From NCBI GenBank assembly GCA_037039685.1, contig JAWNGF010000007.1, forward strand, positions 1,240,001 to 1,304,000: a stretch of 64,000 nucleotides of DNA, written 5' to 3'. The DNA is from Ceratobasidium sp. AG-K (lineage: Eukaryota > Basidiomycota > Agaricomycetes > Cantharellales > Ceratobasidiaceae). The translations under genes and the position numbers were made by a program. Positions 27,567 to 40,132 of the stretch are shown piece after piece (positions within the stretch are counted from its first letter, which is position 1; each line of letters starts with the position of its first letter). Below the pieces are notes generated by a model. The model made no database searches. It worked only from the letters and a program-made list of their open reading frames with translations, and was not told where the DNA came from.

Positions 27567-28320
27567 TGGAGAACAATATTTAGGAGGTGAGATACTTCAG
27601 CTGGCCTTGCGTCCACAGAGTTGTGCAGAGAAACCTTGAGAGTGGACCAATTAATGTCAGGGTTGGCTTCTTGTAACCAGGGCATTCCAAGAATCATGTC
27701 CCTGTCTCCAAGTGGCAAGCAATAGAATGTTTGGGTGAAGGAATATGATAAGGCAGTAAATTTAAAGCAGCATTTGAATCTGATGGAGTCCCTGGCTTCT
27801 TTGCCATTGATTCCAACAACTTGGTGCACTGCTGGTAACTCAGTGAGAGTCAGGGCATGACAACAGGCAAATTGGGGATCAATGAAGTTGGCAGAGGAAC
27901 CAGAGTCAAGTAGAGTAGGATAGGAGCCTGGGATTCCCTCAATGTCAATAGGTAGAATAGGTGCTGTATTTTTGTGAAGAGCAGCACAATACAGAGGTGC
28001 TAAAGACAAAGGAGGATTATTGGTGCATGTAGACACAGTACAACAGTACCCTAGACTTTTTCCCAACTGCTGAGATGCTTCTACAACTTCCTCAATGGTT
28101 CCAGCATATCCAAACTTCTTTTTGGGGGTTTCCACATGCCATACAGTTTTGCAGTCTTTAAACTTGTGATTTCCACCACACATGATGCATTGCCCAGCAG
28201 TGCAATGCTTGTGGTTGATTTCCTGGTAACAAAGCCTGCGGACTTGCCCTGAGCAGGTCTAGAAGTGGATGGAATGGTCCCTGAGGTGTGGCAAGCTTCA
28301 AACAGTGTGGTGTCAATCAA
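27548..28320 (-). pseudogene. Gy4 zinc knuckle and aspartic protease region
   Basis: A knuckle remnant (CMMCGGNHKFKDC, near 28180-28145) is followed by the retropepsin motif LLDSGSSANFID (about 27915-27880) and the downstream block ILGMPWLQEANPDINW near 27690-27650. The preceding frame 28320-28081 overlaps it and holds the end of gag. One or two frameshifts separate the parts. Confidence 0.75.
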
Positions 28321-28439
28321 ACAAGCAGTAGGAATGAGCAGATCCAGGGTTGTGATCTTTGAGTGATGGTGAACTCAATAAGCTTCTGGTGGACTTCTGG
28401 CTTCAGTCCACAGCAGAATGCTGCCATCAGGGCCTTGTT

Positions 28440-29303
28440 TCACCACTCTAGGTTGCTCATGATGATGCAGAAGTCTGTGGAATAGTTGCTAGTTGAGCAG
28501 GTTTGAGTCAGAGAGTGGATTTTGCGCTCTGCAACTGGCTTTGCTGCAGGATCACACCACAGAGAGATGAATCCCAACTCAAAAGCCATCCAGCTGGCCA
28601 GGAGAGGGGCGGCATCGCCATTGACAAGTTTTCTGAGGTACAATTGACCCCAGAGCAATGGCTGAGTGTCTTTCAGGTTCATGAGAACATAGGTGATCTT
28701 GGAATGATCAGAAGGAAAGGAAGGCTGGTTGGCAAGGAAATAGGCCTTGCATTCCAGCATACACAATTTCGCTCCAGGGCCCTTCATGCCATCTTACTTC
28801 TCAGGGCTGGGGACCTTGGATTTGGGAATAGAAGCACCAGGGGTCTGGCTTAATCCTTGGATCAAAGTGCTCAAAGGAGCAGTTAAAAAGTGCTCCAGAG
28901 CCTCTCCCATCATCTCCATGGCCACGTGCTTTGCCTGGGCTTTTGGAGAGCATCTCATGGCTGGGACATGTGGCTGATGTGGGTCTGGAGTGGGATTGGG
29001 ATCTGGGGTCTCCCTAGAGGAGGCAAGGGAGTGGATTGATTGATTGTTGTCCTCCAGAGCCTTATTTGTTCCCTTTCCCTTCCCAATATGACTGGCAGAG
29101 GTTTCAGGGCTGCTTTGGGTATTCACAAAGCAAATGGTGGAGGAAGAGGGAAATGCAGATGCTTGCAAAGGTGCAGGGGATTCACTTTTGATGGTAGGGC
29201 AATGAGGGATGCTTCCTGAGGGATCTTCAGACCTACAATGCATGGGGACTTGGTAATCTTGCATAGTGGAGCTCCCAATGGCCTGAGGGGGCCTGGGGGC
29301 GTC
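28440..29303 (-). pseudogene. Gy4 gag, middle and C-terminal parts
   Basis: Two neighbouring minus-strand frames. 29303-28794 is Ser/Pro-rich (SRETPDPNPTPDPHQPH) and ends in a helix (MEMMGEALEHFLTAPLSTLI). 28787-28440 has the capsid-like core (CKAYFLANQPSFPSDHSKIT, then LASWMAFELGFISLW). A stop at 28794-28796 separates them. The upstream end is cut at about 29303 by the Plavaka element, and the rest of gag resumes at 36539. Confidence 0.7.
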
Positions 29304-30034
29304 CTCCACTGACATGTACATCACAAAATTGGGCTCTAACTGATTTGACATTACATGTGAAATGCCAATATGTGCAAATATGAATGCCAAAAAGTTGTGC
29401 TCTGCTTGGTGTTATGTCAGGGCTTGTCAGATGGCTAGAAAACCATCAGGCAGTCCAAAATGTGACAGGTCAAGTAACAGAATGTTTGTGAGCTATCAGC
29501 TGGGAGGACACCTATATTTCTAGCTTTGGTCTGATTCCGGTTGAACAGTATATGTGTAAGGACTGGCCAGCTACTTGGGTGTATGTGGTCTGCAACTTGT
29601 AAATACATAGGAATTGTATGAGAATTGTATGTCAATTTACTAGTAAGCTATATAACACTATTCTACTTTGGAGTGTATGTTACCAATTGTCGGATTCATT
29701 GTACTCTCTATCATTGTCATCCTTGTACTGTGGTACATCTTCCACTCCTTCTAAATCACTGTCTTCATTCCCATCCACCAGAGGACACCTAACACAGAGA
29801 CTGTCTACATTGTCCTCAGGGTCATCCTCATTTTCACCATCACCGCCACATGTATCCTCTTCACACACAATCTCGGCATCTTCAATTTCATTAGCTGTAT
29901 AGTGCATGGTCAGTAAGATGGCAAGGAGGCTCACTCAGGGACATACTAGGGTTATTGGTACTGATGTGCTCTCTCTGCTATGCTGCCAGTAGTGTCCAAC
30001 TCCCCTGCCCAAATACCACATCAACATGTTGCAA

Positions 30035-33000
30035 TCAACAAAGCGGTTGAGATTGTGTTAGGTGCCTGCAATAGAAAAGTGAATTTGACTTATACCAATT
30101 AACATAATAGTAATTCCAGTCACCATTCTTGTCATCAAATGCAACTGAGTGGTCGTAGGGGATATACTCTGTTGTCTGGCCATTCTTGAAGTCTTGGAGT
30201 AGGTGGGTTGCTTGGATAATATTGCTGGGATCAACAAAGTCAAACAAGTCTAGAATATTTTGATCGGCCTGGCATTTCTGGTAGTTGATCCAATCCAGCT
30301 GATTGAAGTCCCACCCCCCCGGCTGCTCATTGTCATAATACAACCATTGCACATGCACAAAGTCCATGCGCTTTGGGGGACAGTTTCAATGAGAAACTCT
30401 TGCGTGGTAAATTCCTAGAATTTTTGTGTAAATGAAAGGGTGAGCGTTGCTGTTGGAGTCGGGCTTGGGAGTCTGTGCAAGCATGGCGAAGCAATGCGAG
30501 GTGGACGGATTCATTGAATCTTGTTGTCAAAGTACATTGTATGATGTGTAATGTATATGTAGAGTGTTGTGCCTATACATTAGCCCATTATGAATTTTGA
30601 TAAATATGAGTTCAGGTTCTTTGAAGCTGGGATGACTCTGGCTACCAAGGATCCAAGCCAGGAGATGTTGTTTGAGCTGTGGAAGAAAGAACTACACATT
30701 ATTAGTGCAGCTAAGAAAGCAACAGTGCACTAAAAAAGGAGCTAACCTTCATTGCCAGGTCATCTTTATGGCTATTAACCCAAAGAGCAACATTTGGTAT
30801 CAGGTCTTCTGAGCAGTCTTTCTGCCCAATATGGCAAGTGTTGTCATTGATGAGCGATTCATAGGCCTCGGTGTCCATCATAAGCCCGGGCTTTGTCCCT
30901 TTGCATGCCTCCTTGAGCTTGGCATCCATGTCCTCTAGTACCATTGTGATATTGGCAATGCGTGTCATTTGTTCAATGTGCTGACGTCGGCTTGTTTGCA
31001 TATATTGTTCTTTTATTTTGCGATTCTGAAGCTCCCCCTAGACAAAGCATGATAGGTGGATAAATGTGTGTGGCAATGGAGGGAAAAGAAAATGGGACAT
31101 ACTATCTGTGTAGAATAAGAGTCAGTAGTCCCAAATTCGTGGATTGTTGGCGCATAATCTGCCAGTGCATGTGTCTTATAAGTGTTGAGATTGAGCAAGC
31201 AATGTTGTAAGCCATCCAATGGGGCTTCCTTGGGAGCCAAAGAACTTGTTGCGAGTTGAGACATTGTTCCCGGGGTCGTTTGGTTTGTTTTCAATTGGCA
31301 ATGGCTGCATGGTGTTGTCTCCGTTGGTGAGCATACTCCTGCGGCGTCTCTTTGACGTCCATGTCTGCAGTTAGGTTAGCAAACTCCTGCAGCCTAATGC
31401 GAGAACAGTGGTTAGCGATTGCAGGGTTTGGAGAGTGTCTTCAGTATGCAAACGGAGTTCGGCTAAACCATGCCATTTTGCGAAAGTAAAAAGCAGCTTC
31501 TGTGCTACAATATCGCAGGAGGCTGGCAAAAGACCTTTGAAAACCGGAATACAGCACTTAAAATTCGATTTTGGAGTCGTTCACTGCCTCAGTCGGGATA
31601 CACATACCTGCAATACATCCTCAAAATCACATGCAGCAATGCATGCTGAACTTGCAACATTGTCTGCAAAAAGTCGTATTGTTGATGCCAAGGTTGGAAC
31701 TTGCCAAAACCTGTGTGTAATACAATTGGGAATTGAAGTGACTGGTACAAGCACAAACATTCAGACATACCTCCAATTAAACTCGGTTACACTCGGTGTA
31801 CTGTTCAGGTGTAGTAAGCGAACCAGATGTTTTAACAAGGCCTTCCAGACACCCAGCTCAACTTTGTGGAGCTGGTCAATAACCAAGTAAGAAAAAAATC
31901 GAATTTTTTGAATTCTTGAAGTCGGTCTACAAATGCGTTCTAGCCATTAGGAACAATTTCAATCAGAAATCTCTTCAATGTGGAAGATTGAATCAAATAG
32001 ACACACCATAGTAGGTACATACAAGTCCTCCTTGAGTAAGTCCTCCACCGGCTTGCTCTGAATGGCCTGTCCTTGTTCATAAATCAGCAATTGTGCAGAC
32101 TGAACTTTGGCTCAATATGGAGCCCTTGGCGTAGCGGCGCTTTGACTTTCATGTGTGCATATTGCTTGAAGTTCCCATTTGTGATGTTTTATCCTTCTGT
32201 ACTAGACAGCAGGGACACAGACAATTGCACCTGTTATGGATTGCTGCCAAGAGTACTCTATGTACAATGTTAGAAGCTAGTCTTGTTGCAGTCATAGAGA
32301 TTTGGCAATTACGCGCTTTTGGGGTAGTCAGCTGAACAGGTTAGAATACCAGGGAAGATGTGACGCCAAATACCATCAGCACAATCAATAACTATGCCGT
32401 TTTTCCAGGCTTTAACAAAGTCGTCATTGAGGAGCGCACTCCAGACAGTATTCATAAGTTCTCAATGGAGATGGGTTAGGAGGGCTTCGCTTGGCGGTTT
32501 CCCATTGTGAAAGGAGGTGATTTGCTCCTTCACTTCATCTGGTAGCTGTTGTGATCGCATTTCAGCTCATCAGGAGATGCATTGTGATTGAAACTCTCAC
32601 CAAAGGGATATGCGCAACCTGATAGCACGTATTCGAGAGTGGTTTGCATTGCTCATACTTGCTCTTGTTACCAAATCCACATAGGTTTGGACAGCCCTTG
32701 ATGTGACTGAAGGATGCAAACTGAATGCCGTCAGAAGAAAACATAAATGCTGCCACAGAGCGGGGGAGGGTGCAGCCAGGGGTATCTATTTGTAAGGTTT
32801 GCACCTCACAATGCACTCGTAGCATGGCTGGTGAGGAGTACATTTCTCCAGCAAGTGTTTGGGGTCGGGTTGCTCCAGGGGGGACCCAGCAGGACTGAAA
32901 GGGCCCGTAATGAAAAGTGTCTGTGTTATTGGACAAAAACACTTCCTGAATACTGTCGGTGAGCTTCTGTGCATGAAATCCCAATATTTGGAGGTAGTGC

Positions 33001-33880
33001 AGAGTTTCAGGTGCACTGCTGGTCTTTGTTACAGGGAGAGGGGGGACTTGGAGACGAAGTGGAATGTTTTTCCCTCCCTGAGATGGAGAGTGGTTGGGAT
33101 TCCAGCTTGTTGCAGCTTCTGCAAGCTTTGTGTCAACCTTGCGGAGATTGACACCAACCAAGTTGCGCAGCTCAAAGTCTGGCTGTAGTAACACTTCGCT
33201 ACAGAGGTAGTCTTGGTCATCAAGGGATTTTGTGTTGCCATGAAGCCAGTGATAACAAAGCACATGAAAAACCGAGATATTTGGACAGGGAGATATGATA
33301 TTGGTAACTGGCCATGCGGGATGGGCGACTGGTTCAGTGGCATCAGTGGGAAGGAGATGGGCCATAGACAAATCAGCATTGGGAAGAGTAAGTGGTTTCG
33401 ATTGGTATACATGATAGTGACCAAAAGCATCAGGTGGTGTATGAAAAGCGCGTTGGCAACCAGCAAGTGAGTGTGGGAGTGGCAAGGATACTGAGCTAGG
33501 GGGGTCGGGCCAAGAATTGTCTGGTACTTGGGGTAGTGGCTGGGGAGCCTTGGGAAGTAAATCATGCTGGTTGCGATACCCCGTAAGCACGTTCCGAGCT
33601 TGCAATCGAGTAAATGGCCAATTGAAAGGTAATGTAGTGCGCTTGGGGGGATGTAAGACAGGTAAAGGTGGTTGGATTGCAGCTGGAATATTGGCTGGAA
33701 TATCTATAGCTTCTGACTCAACCTGAATGGATTCCTGTGGAGAACAATATTAGCCTTTAACTGGAGCACTGCATATAAACGGGCACAAGCTCTATCTTCC
33801 TACCTTGTTACTTGTAGATGCACTCGGGCCGTCAGTGCAGCGTCGTTTCGACCTTGATTTGCTTGGGTCACATAGTGACT
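30035..33880 (-). pseudogene. Plavaka transposase gene, decayed, with introns
   Basis: Reading from the right: an N-terminal basic exon (SKSRSKRRCTDGPSASTSNK) ends at an intron starting GTAGGAAG near 33803; then a long frame to 32562 with DAFGHYHVYQSKPL, NHSPSQGGKNIPLRLQVPPL, FGNKSKYEQCKPLSNTCYQVA; then LMNTVWSALLNDDFVKAWKNGIVIDCADG, SADYPK and VLLAAIHN...CPCCLVQK at about 32530-32210; then antisense-readable blocks near 31900-31420 (PVFKGLLP, LLFTFAKWHGLAELRLHTEDTL); then LNLNTYKTHALADYAPTIHE and FGTTDSYSTQ at about 31210-31105; and finally FDFVDPSNIIQATHLLQDF with DWNYYYVNWY at about 30260-30090. These blocks in this order are typical of basidiomycete Plavaka transposases. An in-frame TGA (near 32480) and other damage indicate a dead copy. 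Confidence 0.8.
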
Positions 33881-36489
33881 CCTCATATGACTGTTAGTAA
33901 TGGCATTTTACCTGGTGCAGCAAAAGCCCCTTCTGCGTGTAAAATACACTCCAAGGGCGTGTCTCTACGCACTGGTATGCAGTTGATTCGGAGTTCATTG
34001 GCAATACAGGCAGCCAGCAGGGGGGGAGGGGCAATATGCGACTCCAAGTTTCCATGCCCTATCTTTCCATGCAAGGAATCACTACAGTGCCAAATGAACT
34101 GTCAACATTCAGCTGAAACACTTACCCTACACCTGGAGGGAACCAACCCCACAACTTTGAGATTCCACAGGCCAAACCCGTCAATGTTGTACCTGGTGGT
34201 GTTGTGCTGCCTCTGAGTTGTTGTATGAGGTACATGCAATTGTTTGTTAAGGATTTGAACACAACCAACAGTGGAAGTATAAAGTGTGAGTTAGTTATGT
34301 TCATACCCCCAGTAGCAGACCACCCCCACCCCCCACCTTGTTGAATATGCCCGCAGCTTGTTCTAGGTAGGTTTTACAACTTTGGTCCTTAAATTCAACA
34401 CGCTTACATTCCAACTAAGCAATACACAGGACATCACTGCACCTGAAGATATGCTCACCCAGCATGCACGTCAGCTTACTTGAATGCACAAAATGTTTTG
34501 GAATGTATCCAATGTGATCAACCTTGGCAAACAACTTCACAAGATGAATGAGGACAATGAGCTCATTTTCCGAGAGTGTGCCAACGACCAGTGAGTTGGG
34601 CATGTGCTAGGGTTACAGAGTATAGGTCTTAACACAGCTTACCATTACATAGAAAGAAACGGGCTCTTGCTCTTGTTGATCAACTAAACAAGCTTGAACC
34701 AACACTGTTTGAGCGACTCTGCCGACCAGGCGCAAATGCCAATGCTGCCGCTTGCAATGCGAAAACTTGAGTAGGTTACCAGGTTTTTTCCTCTCCAAAC
34801 ACCCCATCTACAATAAATACATAGCTCAGTCATGGTCAGAGTAACGGGAAGTCCGAAGATATGCAGAAGAGTCGAAAAGGGATGCCAAAACTTTTTGAGT
34901 GGAAAGCACCCCTAGGTGATAAGAGTACCCAAGGACTCCAGCATTGCGAGTGTGTCTACCTCTTGTCAAGCCCCAATGTTGATTGTGAGGATGAAGAGTC
35001 AGTTACACTCTATTTCCCTACCCTTAACATTGATATGGTGCTGAGGTTGATACAGAGCAGCCCTCAAGTTTATGGCTTATGAGGACCCACCAATGACACC
35101 AAGTACTTGGCCACGGTTCTTCTGGGAAGAAGGCAAATACAATACTGACCAAATCCAAATAGGTCTAGTGCGCAGTGAGATCATGATCAAAGTGAGTTCC
35201 CCCACAAGATCTGTGCTTACATGTACTGAATGTTAATTCAAACTGGGCTGCACAATCAATCCTACTTTCCCCAATGACAGCTGAATCGCCCAATATGATC
35301 AAGCTAGTGGGACCCAAGGCCATCATTGCCAGGGGGGCAATTGGTTTAGCCAAGAGTTACCAACTGAGAGAAGTAACAATAGCATTCATTAGCTATGCTG
35401 CAGTTGTGGTATGTCCGAGCTGTCTTGTCAGCAGTCACACTTGCTAATGGTATCTGTTTGAAGACCCGTGATGCACTGACCTCCACTGAGACATTCAGTG
35501 AAACTTGTGGTGGCTTCAACTATGTTGAGTTCTATACTCAGGTCCAAGAGTTCCTGGATGCACCAAAGCTTGCACACTGGACTGCCAACCTCCTCCAAAA
35601 TTGGAACTTGTAAGTCCATGGCTGAAGGATTGAATACATTAGCTAATTCCAAATATGTTAGGCAAGTCTTTGAGGGTATCACATCTCACACAACTGGCAC
35701 ACCACCCTCAGGTCAAGCTAATGGCACACTGTCCTGCCTTGAGGCCCAGTTGGAAGGCACTCAGATCCCTAGCTCTGTCCCTCACAATGCGCCTGCTTGA
35801 TTTATGTTGTCTTATTTTATCTGTACTTTACCTCTAGTTGTTGCCTAATACATCCAACCATTTTTTTGCTACATGCCCTGCATGATCATGCCCCAGCCAC
35901 AAAATTGCATCATGCTGCATAGTGTGTAGTTCCAATACACACATACACAATCCACCCACCAGTCACTAGCATATATGCCAATATCAGCCAGGCCCTGATC
36001 AGACACCTTACCTTGTGCATGTGTAATCCACCAGACCCAAGAGGAACTGTGTGACTGGGCAAATTGGCATGGCTGATATCTCCTGCTTATTGCATAACAT
36101 TTCTGGAAAACAAAGCAGCCAGATGACATCAAGGTATATTCCAACTGTCAGCCTAATAAGATCAGCTAGGCACCAGCCCGGTGAAGATTGCATGGCATGT
36201 GTCAAATGTACATGTGATAGCCACATTATGATATTCTCCCAGGCAATAGAATGCTTCAGCTTGACACCAGATTGGGGATCTTTGCAATGATGCCCCCTGA
36301 TCAGCAACATTCACCTAGCCTGAGGATTTCACACTTCTGCTGGCAGCCTGGCAGGAAATGCCAGAGCAGAGTGGCTCTGACTAAATCCATCAGACCTATG
36401 AAATTCATTGGTGAATGATATGCCTCAGATATAGTTCAAACAGATCAACCACAAATCTAGGTGCTGTTGGCAACCATAGGTGTGTATAT
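33881..36489. other. 5' part of the Plavaka element, no gene recognised
   Basis: About 2.6 kb between the transposase N-terminus and the right inverted repeat. Only short open frames occur, on both strands, and none resembles a known family. It may hold the first exon and promoter of the transposase or a decayed cargo gene. Confidence 0.35.
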
Positions 36490-36538
36490 GTACAAATCCA
36501 ATAGGGCCCAACTTTTTGATGTAGGAGATCACTCCTGT

Positions 36539-36961
36539 CCTGGGGGGCGTCGCTGGCTTGGGGGCTTCTGTATTGATTGCCTGGTGGATGGCCTGGTCAA
36601 CCTCCTGTTCTATGTGTGCTCTTAGGGTGTCTTCCAGTTCCTGGATGCATTTCAAGAGTGTTTGTGTGCGATTTTCCATCATTTAGGAGATTTTGATGGG
36701 CTCCTCAATTGATTGGTTGTAAATTGCGCTGTAGATGCGCTCTAGTCTTCTCTGATCTTTGTCCATGAAAAGGTGCCTGCCTCCTGAGGTACTCTTGCTT
36801 TCTGGATGTTCAGAGTGCTTTATGCCTGGCGCTGGAGAGTTTTCCCTTGCTCCTGAGGTGGAAACCAATAGTCCTGTTACTGATTTGTGCTCTGTAGAGG
36901 CGCCTGAAGAAGATTACATGCTTGGCAAAGATGGGGTTGAGAATGGGGCTAGCTTGGCCAC
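36539..36961 (-). pseudogene. Gy4 gag N-terminal part between Plavaka and Gy2-b
   Basis: A minus-strand frame runs from the Gy2-b duplication (GCCAC, 36957-36961) leftwards, with TAA at 36916-36914 and at 36685-36683 as decay. It reads HLFMDKDQRRLERIYSAIYN, then a helical segment (TLLKCIQELEDTLRAHIEQE) and a Pro-rich end at the Plavaka junction. It is in frame with 54879-54936 and 62149-62192 after removal of the inserts. Confidence 0.6.
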
Positions 36962-37376
36962 TGTCATGAGCTGACTAAGCTCAGACATTTTATTCTGATT
37001 TTATTTTATTTTTTCCGAACACTTTCCTTTTTTGGTACAAATGTCCTTTGGCGCTTAACTTGTATCATGTGATGTATTTGTCTTTTCATTGGATATTGGT
37101 GTTGCTTCCTGAACTTCCAGAATGTCAAGTCATATCTCTTATCTTGCTTATCATTGGTTGTACTTGGCTTTCCCACACTGATAAATGATGACGTGGCATT
37201 GATCCTTCATGTATATAAACCCAGAGGTCAAGCTGGTTAACAACAAGGCTTGACCTCCTCTCCACTAGGACTTGTCCAATCCAATCCTCTTTACTATCCT
37301 CACTCCTTGGGTTCTAAGACTTGTCTAAGTCGAACCCCTTAACCTTTTAGACACCTAATTGATCCAAGTTGGGACA
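36962..37376 (+). repeat. Gy2-b 5' LTR (415 bp) and adjacent self-primer site
   Basis: Starts TGTCATGAGCTGAC and ends AAGTTGGGACA. AGGTCAAGCCTT at 37379-37390, two bases after the LTR, complements AAGGCTTGACCT in the same LTR, as in Gy2-a. Confidence 0.93.
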
Positions 37377-37862
37377 TTAGGTCAAGCCTTTTAAGCATCA
37401 GCCATAAGCCCCTGCTCTTCCACCAAGTAGATAGAATGTACATGGTAAAATGGGCATAGTACAACAGATGACAAGCTATACTTGATATAGACCAGTAGTC
37501 CCACATTGCTGTACACTGTCAGTGAACCCAATCATTATCCTCTTTCAGGTCATAGCAGCTTTAGTCAGCTAAATACACCCTTACTCTGTCATACACTGTT
37601 GCTATCACGCCTGCCCAAGGCTGTTGATAACTGATAAGATCAGATAAGGTGTATATACAGCAAAAGCTTAGTGCCTAGCACCCCTCATATCCAAATCAAC
37701 ATCTCAAGGAAGCCAGATCCTCCCAAGTCAACCTGGAAAGTGGTTGGAGCACCACCCAAGTTAACACTCACATCCATCAAGAAACCATGTCAACTCGTTG
37801 TTTCTATCAGTATGCACTAAAAAAGGATTAATTAGTAACTGACTAATTAACCTTAAAAGTGT

Positions 37863-38755
37863 TCCCCGCATTTTTTAGCCTCTGCAAAGCAGTCTTTAAA
37901 CTGAACAACTTTGTACTTGATCTAGACACTAAAACCAAAGAATTAAACAGTTGAATTGAAGTACTAGAAGAAGATCAAGTCAAACAATCAGAGGAACCAA
38001 GGGTTGAATGTACCAGGAACGACAAAAATTACAACCAATTCAAAGTTGATTACCAAACACTTCATTCAAGGCTTGAGTTTGTTGAATTGGACATTGATAA
38101 CACATGCAAACAACAAGCCGATCAGGATCAAGTCCCAAGCATAAATCTAGCTGACACCAACATTGAAGTTGAGTGCCTACAAGAACAAGTCTGCGTCCTG
38201 AGCAAGAACTGCAACAAACTCATTAAAATCCCAGAAAAACATACTCAAAAGGTCGAAAATCTCATCAACAACAACAAACATCAGTGGTGCCCCATCGAAA
38301 CCCTCAAAGACAAAATCAAGGGCAAATATTGCCATCTTGCAGCAGAAGTGCGTATTCCTATCATCCAGGATTACTGCCTTCTAAATGACCTTAATACAGA
38401 AAACCAATTATACATTGATTTCACCGCTCATCCACTAACTACGGCTCCTGATTCTAAGTCAATCAATAAATCAAAGAAATTCTGTGGACAAGCACTGCTA
38501 GATTGTGGTGCAACATCCTGCTTCATCAATCCTGCCCTAGCAAAGGAAGAGAACCTTCCCCAATTTCAGCATGAAAAACCGAAAATCCCACAAGTTGTAG
38601 ACGGACGGGAAGTTTCTTCTGGAAAAGTCACCCATTACACTAAAATTAAACTCACTATGGGAACATGTTCAAGCAAAATAGAATGTCACATCACAAATAT
38701 TGGAAGACATCCTATCATACTCGGGAAGTCATGGCTCAAGAAACATAATCCACAG
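37863..38755 (+). pseudogene. Gy2-b pre-gag coiled-coil frame fused to protease by deletion of gag
   Basis: The coiled-coil frame of Gy2-a is recognisable (CLQEQVCVLSKNCNKLIKIP, HTQKVENLINNNKHQW) but has a TGA near 37951. At about 38396 the sequence jumps from the position equal to 15524 in Gy2-a to the position equal to about 17245, removing some 1.7 kb with the whole gag. The frame then runs into the protease (LLDCGATSCFINPALAKEE) and is cut at 38755 by Gy1-b. Unlike Gy2-a, this leader has acquired ATGs. Confidence 0.8.
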
Positions 38756-39212
38756 TGTCGTAAGCTTCTTCTTAGTGGCTATGAGACAAGCCGCAAAGGA
38801 GAGTGGACAGCACTAAGACCTAAGTGACCTCTTGAACCGCAACACACTTAAGTGTCTGTAGGCTCTTGAGGGTAGGGGTGGTTCAAAGTGTCACTCAAAG
38901 GGGATGTTTTGACGAGACAAAACAAGCTGGGGTTACCAGGCTTGTTGGTTCTCTATATATATTCAGGAAGTGGCCAAGTCATGCAAGGCGCAGCCACATG
39001 AGTCACACAAAACAGCCAGTCAGGAGTGTCCAAGTGAGTCATGCTGTATGAACAGACATGACTTGTACAAAGCACAGCCGCGTTACACAGTGTAACACAA
39101 ACAACCACAAGAAGGTGGCAATGCAGCAAACGGAAACGGAAACACAATGTAAAGGAGAAAACAGGCGGGTGATGCAACAGGCGAGTCTGATGGAGTGAGT
39201 TGGCTCACAACA
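38756..39212 (-). repeat. Gy1-b 3' LTR
   Basis: Begins TGTCGTAAGC on the plus strand and ends GGCTCACAACA. Followed internally by the C-rich complement of the purine tract. Confidence 0.93.
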
Positions 39213-39253
39213 TTACTCCCCCCTAAGAGTCCGTTTGGGGGACCTGAACGGAC

Positions 39254-40132
39254 TTACTGCACTGCACAGTCCTTTCCCTTCTGCAGCATATACTCCTCCA
39301 ACCCCTCTTTGTCCTCCAAGGTCAGGTCAATGGGATTGAAGATGGTATTCCCCGGCTTGTCTGAGAACTTTTCCCACTCTTCCCAAGTCTCCTCCTTTGA
39401 CCAGTCCGCCTTGGACCAGTCCAAAACCCTCTTCTGGGCCTCCACAAACTCCTCATCCCATTGTCGTACTATTGACTTTGATCCCCTTGTTTGTTGGCAG
39501 GTCTCACAGGATTCCACGTATCTGTTTACACTCTGCTTCATCCCTGGCCAGAAGTATCTTCTTGCTATTAGTTCCAACGTCCTGGCTTGTCCCTGATGCC
39601 CTGCAATCCTTGAGTCGTGGTGTAGTCGCATGATGGACAGTCTGGCTTCCTGATCTTCCAGGACGTAAATTTTCCCTTTGTACCATATTAGTCCCTCCTT
39701 GTAGTCATAATCTTTTGCGCTATGTTGCAGGGTTCTTGGTAGCATTTCCCTTGATTTGCAGATTTCCTTGATTTTTGCCAGTCCTTTGTCAGTTTCTTGT
39801 GCTTCCCTGATAGTTGCCATAATGTCTGTGTCCATCTGCCCCATAAATCCTTTAAATTTTTCAGCGGATATCATAATTTGTTCCGGTGTGGGAATATCCT
39901 CATGGTCAGATCGTCTTGACAGCAGGTCTGGCTTAGACAAAAGGATTCCAGGACAGTATATGATATCAAAGTTGTAGGAAGCCAGTAGTTGATGCCATCT
40001 TGCATGTTGACGGTTGAACGTTCTTGCTTCTTTCCAGAATTGTAGGTTCCTGTGATCGGTGTAGATAGTGATTGGATCCTTTGTTCCCTCAAGGTATAAC
40101 CTCCAATGTGTCAATGATTCTATGATTGCCAT
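39254..40132 (-). pseudogene. Gy1-b chimeric frame: RNase H/integrase N-terminus joined to ORF3 C-terminus
   Basis: A 292-codon open frame. It reads the end of RNase H (TIYTDHRNLQFWKEARTFN), the integrase zinc-binding region (CETCQQTRGSKSIV) and then switches at about 39472 to the ORF3 C-terminus (RQWDEEFVEAQKRVLDWSK to the ORF3 stop). The join occurs at GTAC, present at both parental sites, so about 1.8 kb was lost by a microhomology deletion that by chance kept the frame. Integrase core, chromodomain and most of ORF3 are missing. Confidence 0.85.

Larger units (their letters stand above)
29304..36538 (-). mobile_element. Plavaka-type DNA transposon, degenerate (about 7.2 kb)
   Basis: The left end (about 29308-29350, with TACATCACAAAATTGGGC) and the reverse complement of the right end (about 36536-36490, with TACATCAAAAAGTTGGGC) align as imperfect inverted repeats. 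Outside them an imperfect direct repeat CCTGGGGGCGTC (29292-29303) and CCTGGGGGGCGTC (36539-36551) flanks the unit. It encodes a transposase on the minus strand. It lies inside the gag of Gy4. Exact termini are uncertain by a few bases, and the direct repeat is longer than I would expect. Confidence 0.6.

Noticed and set aside
31408..31890. 160-codon plus-strand frame in the Plavaka region
   Set aside because: The opposite strand reads recognised transposase blocks (LLFTFAKWHGLAELRLHTEDTL), so this is its shadow.
32141..32335. Short plus-strand frames in the Plavaka transposase region
   Set aside because: They lie opposite transposase codons (VLLAAIHN and CPCCLVQK) and an intron.
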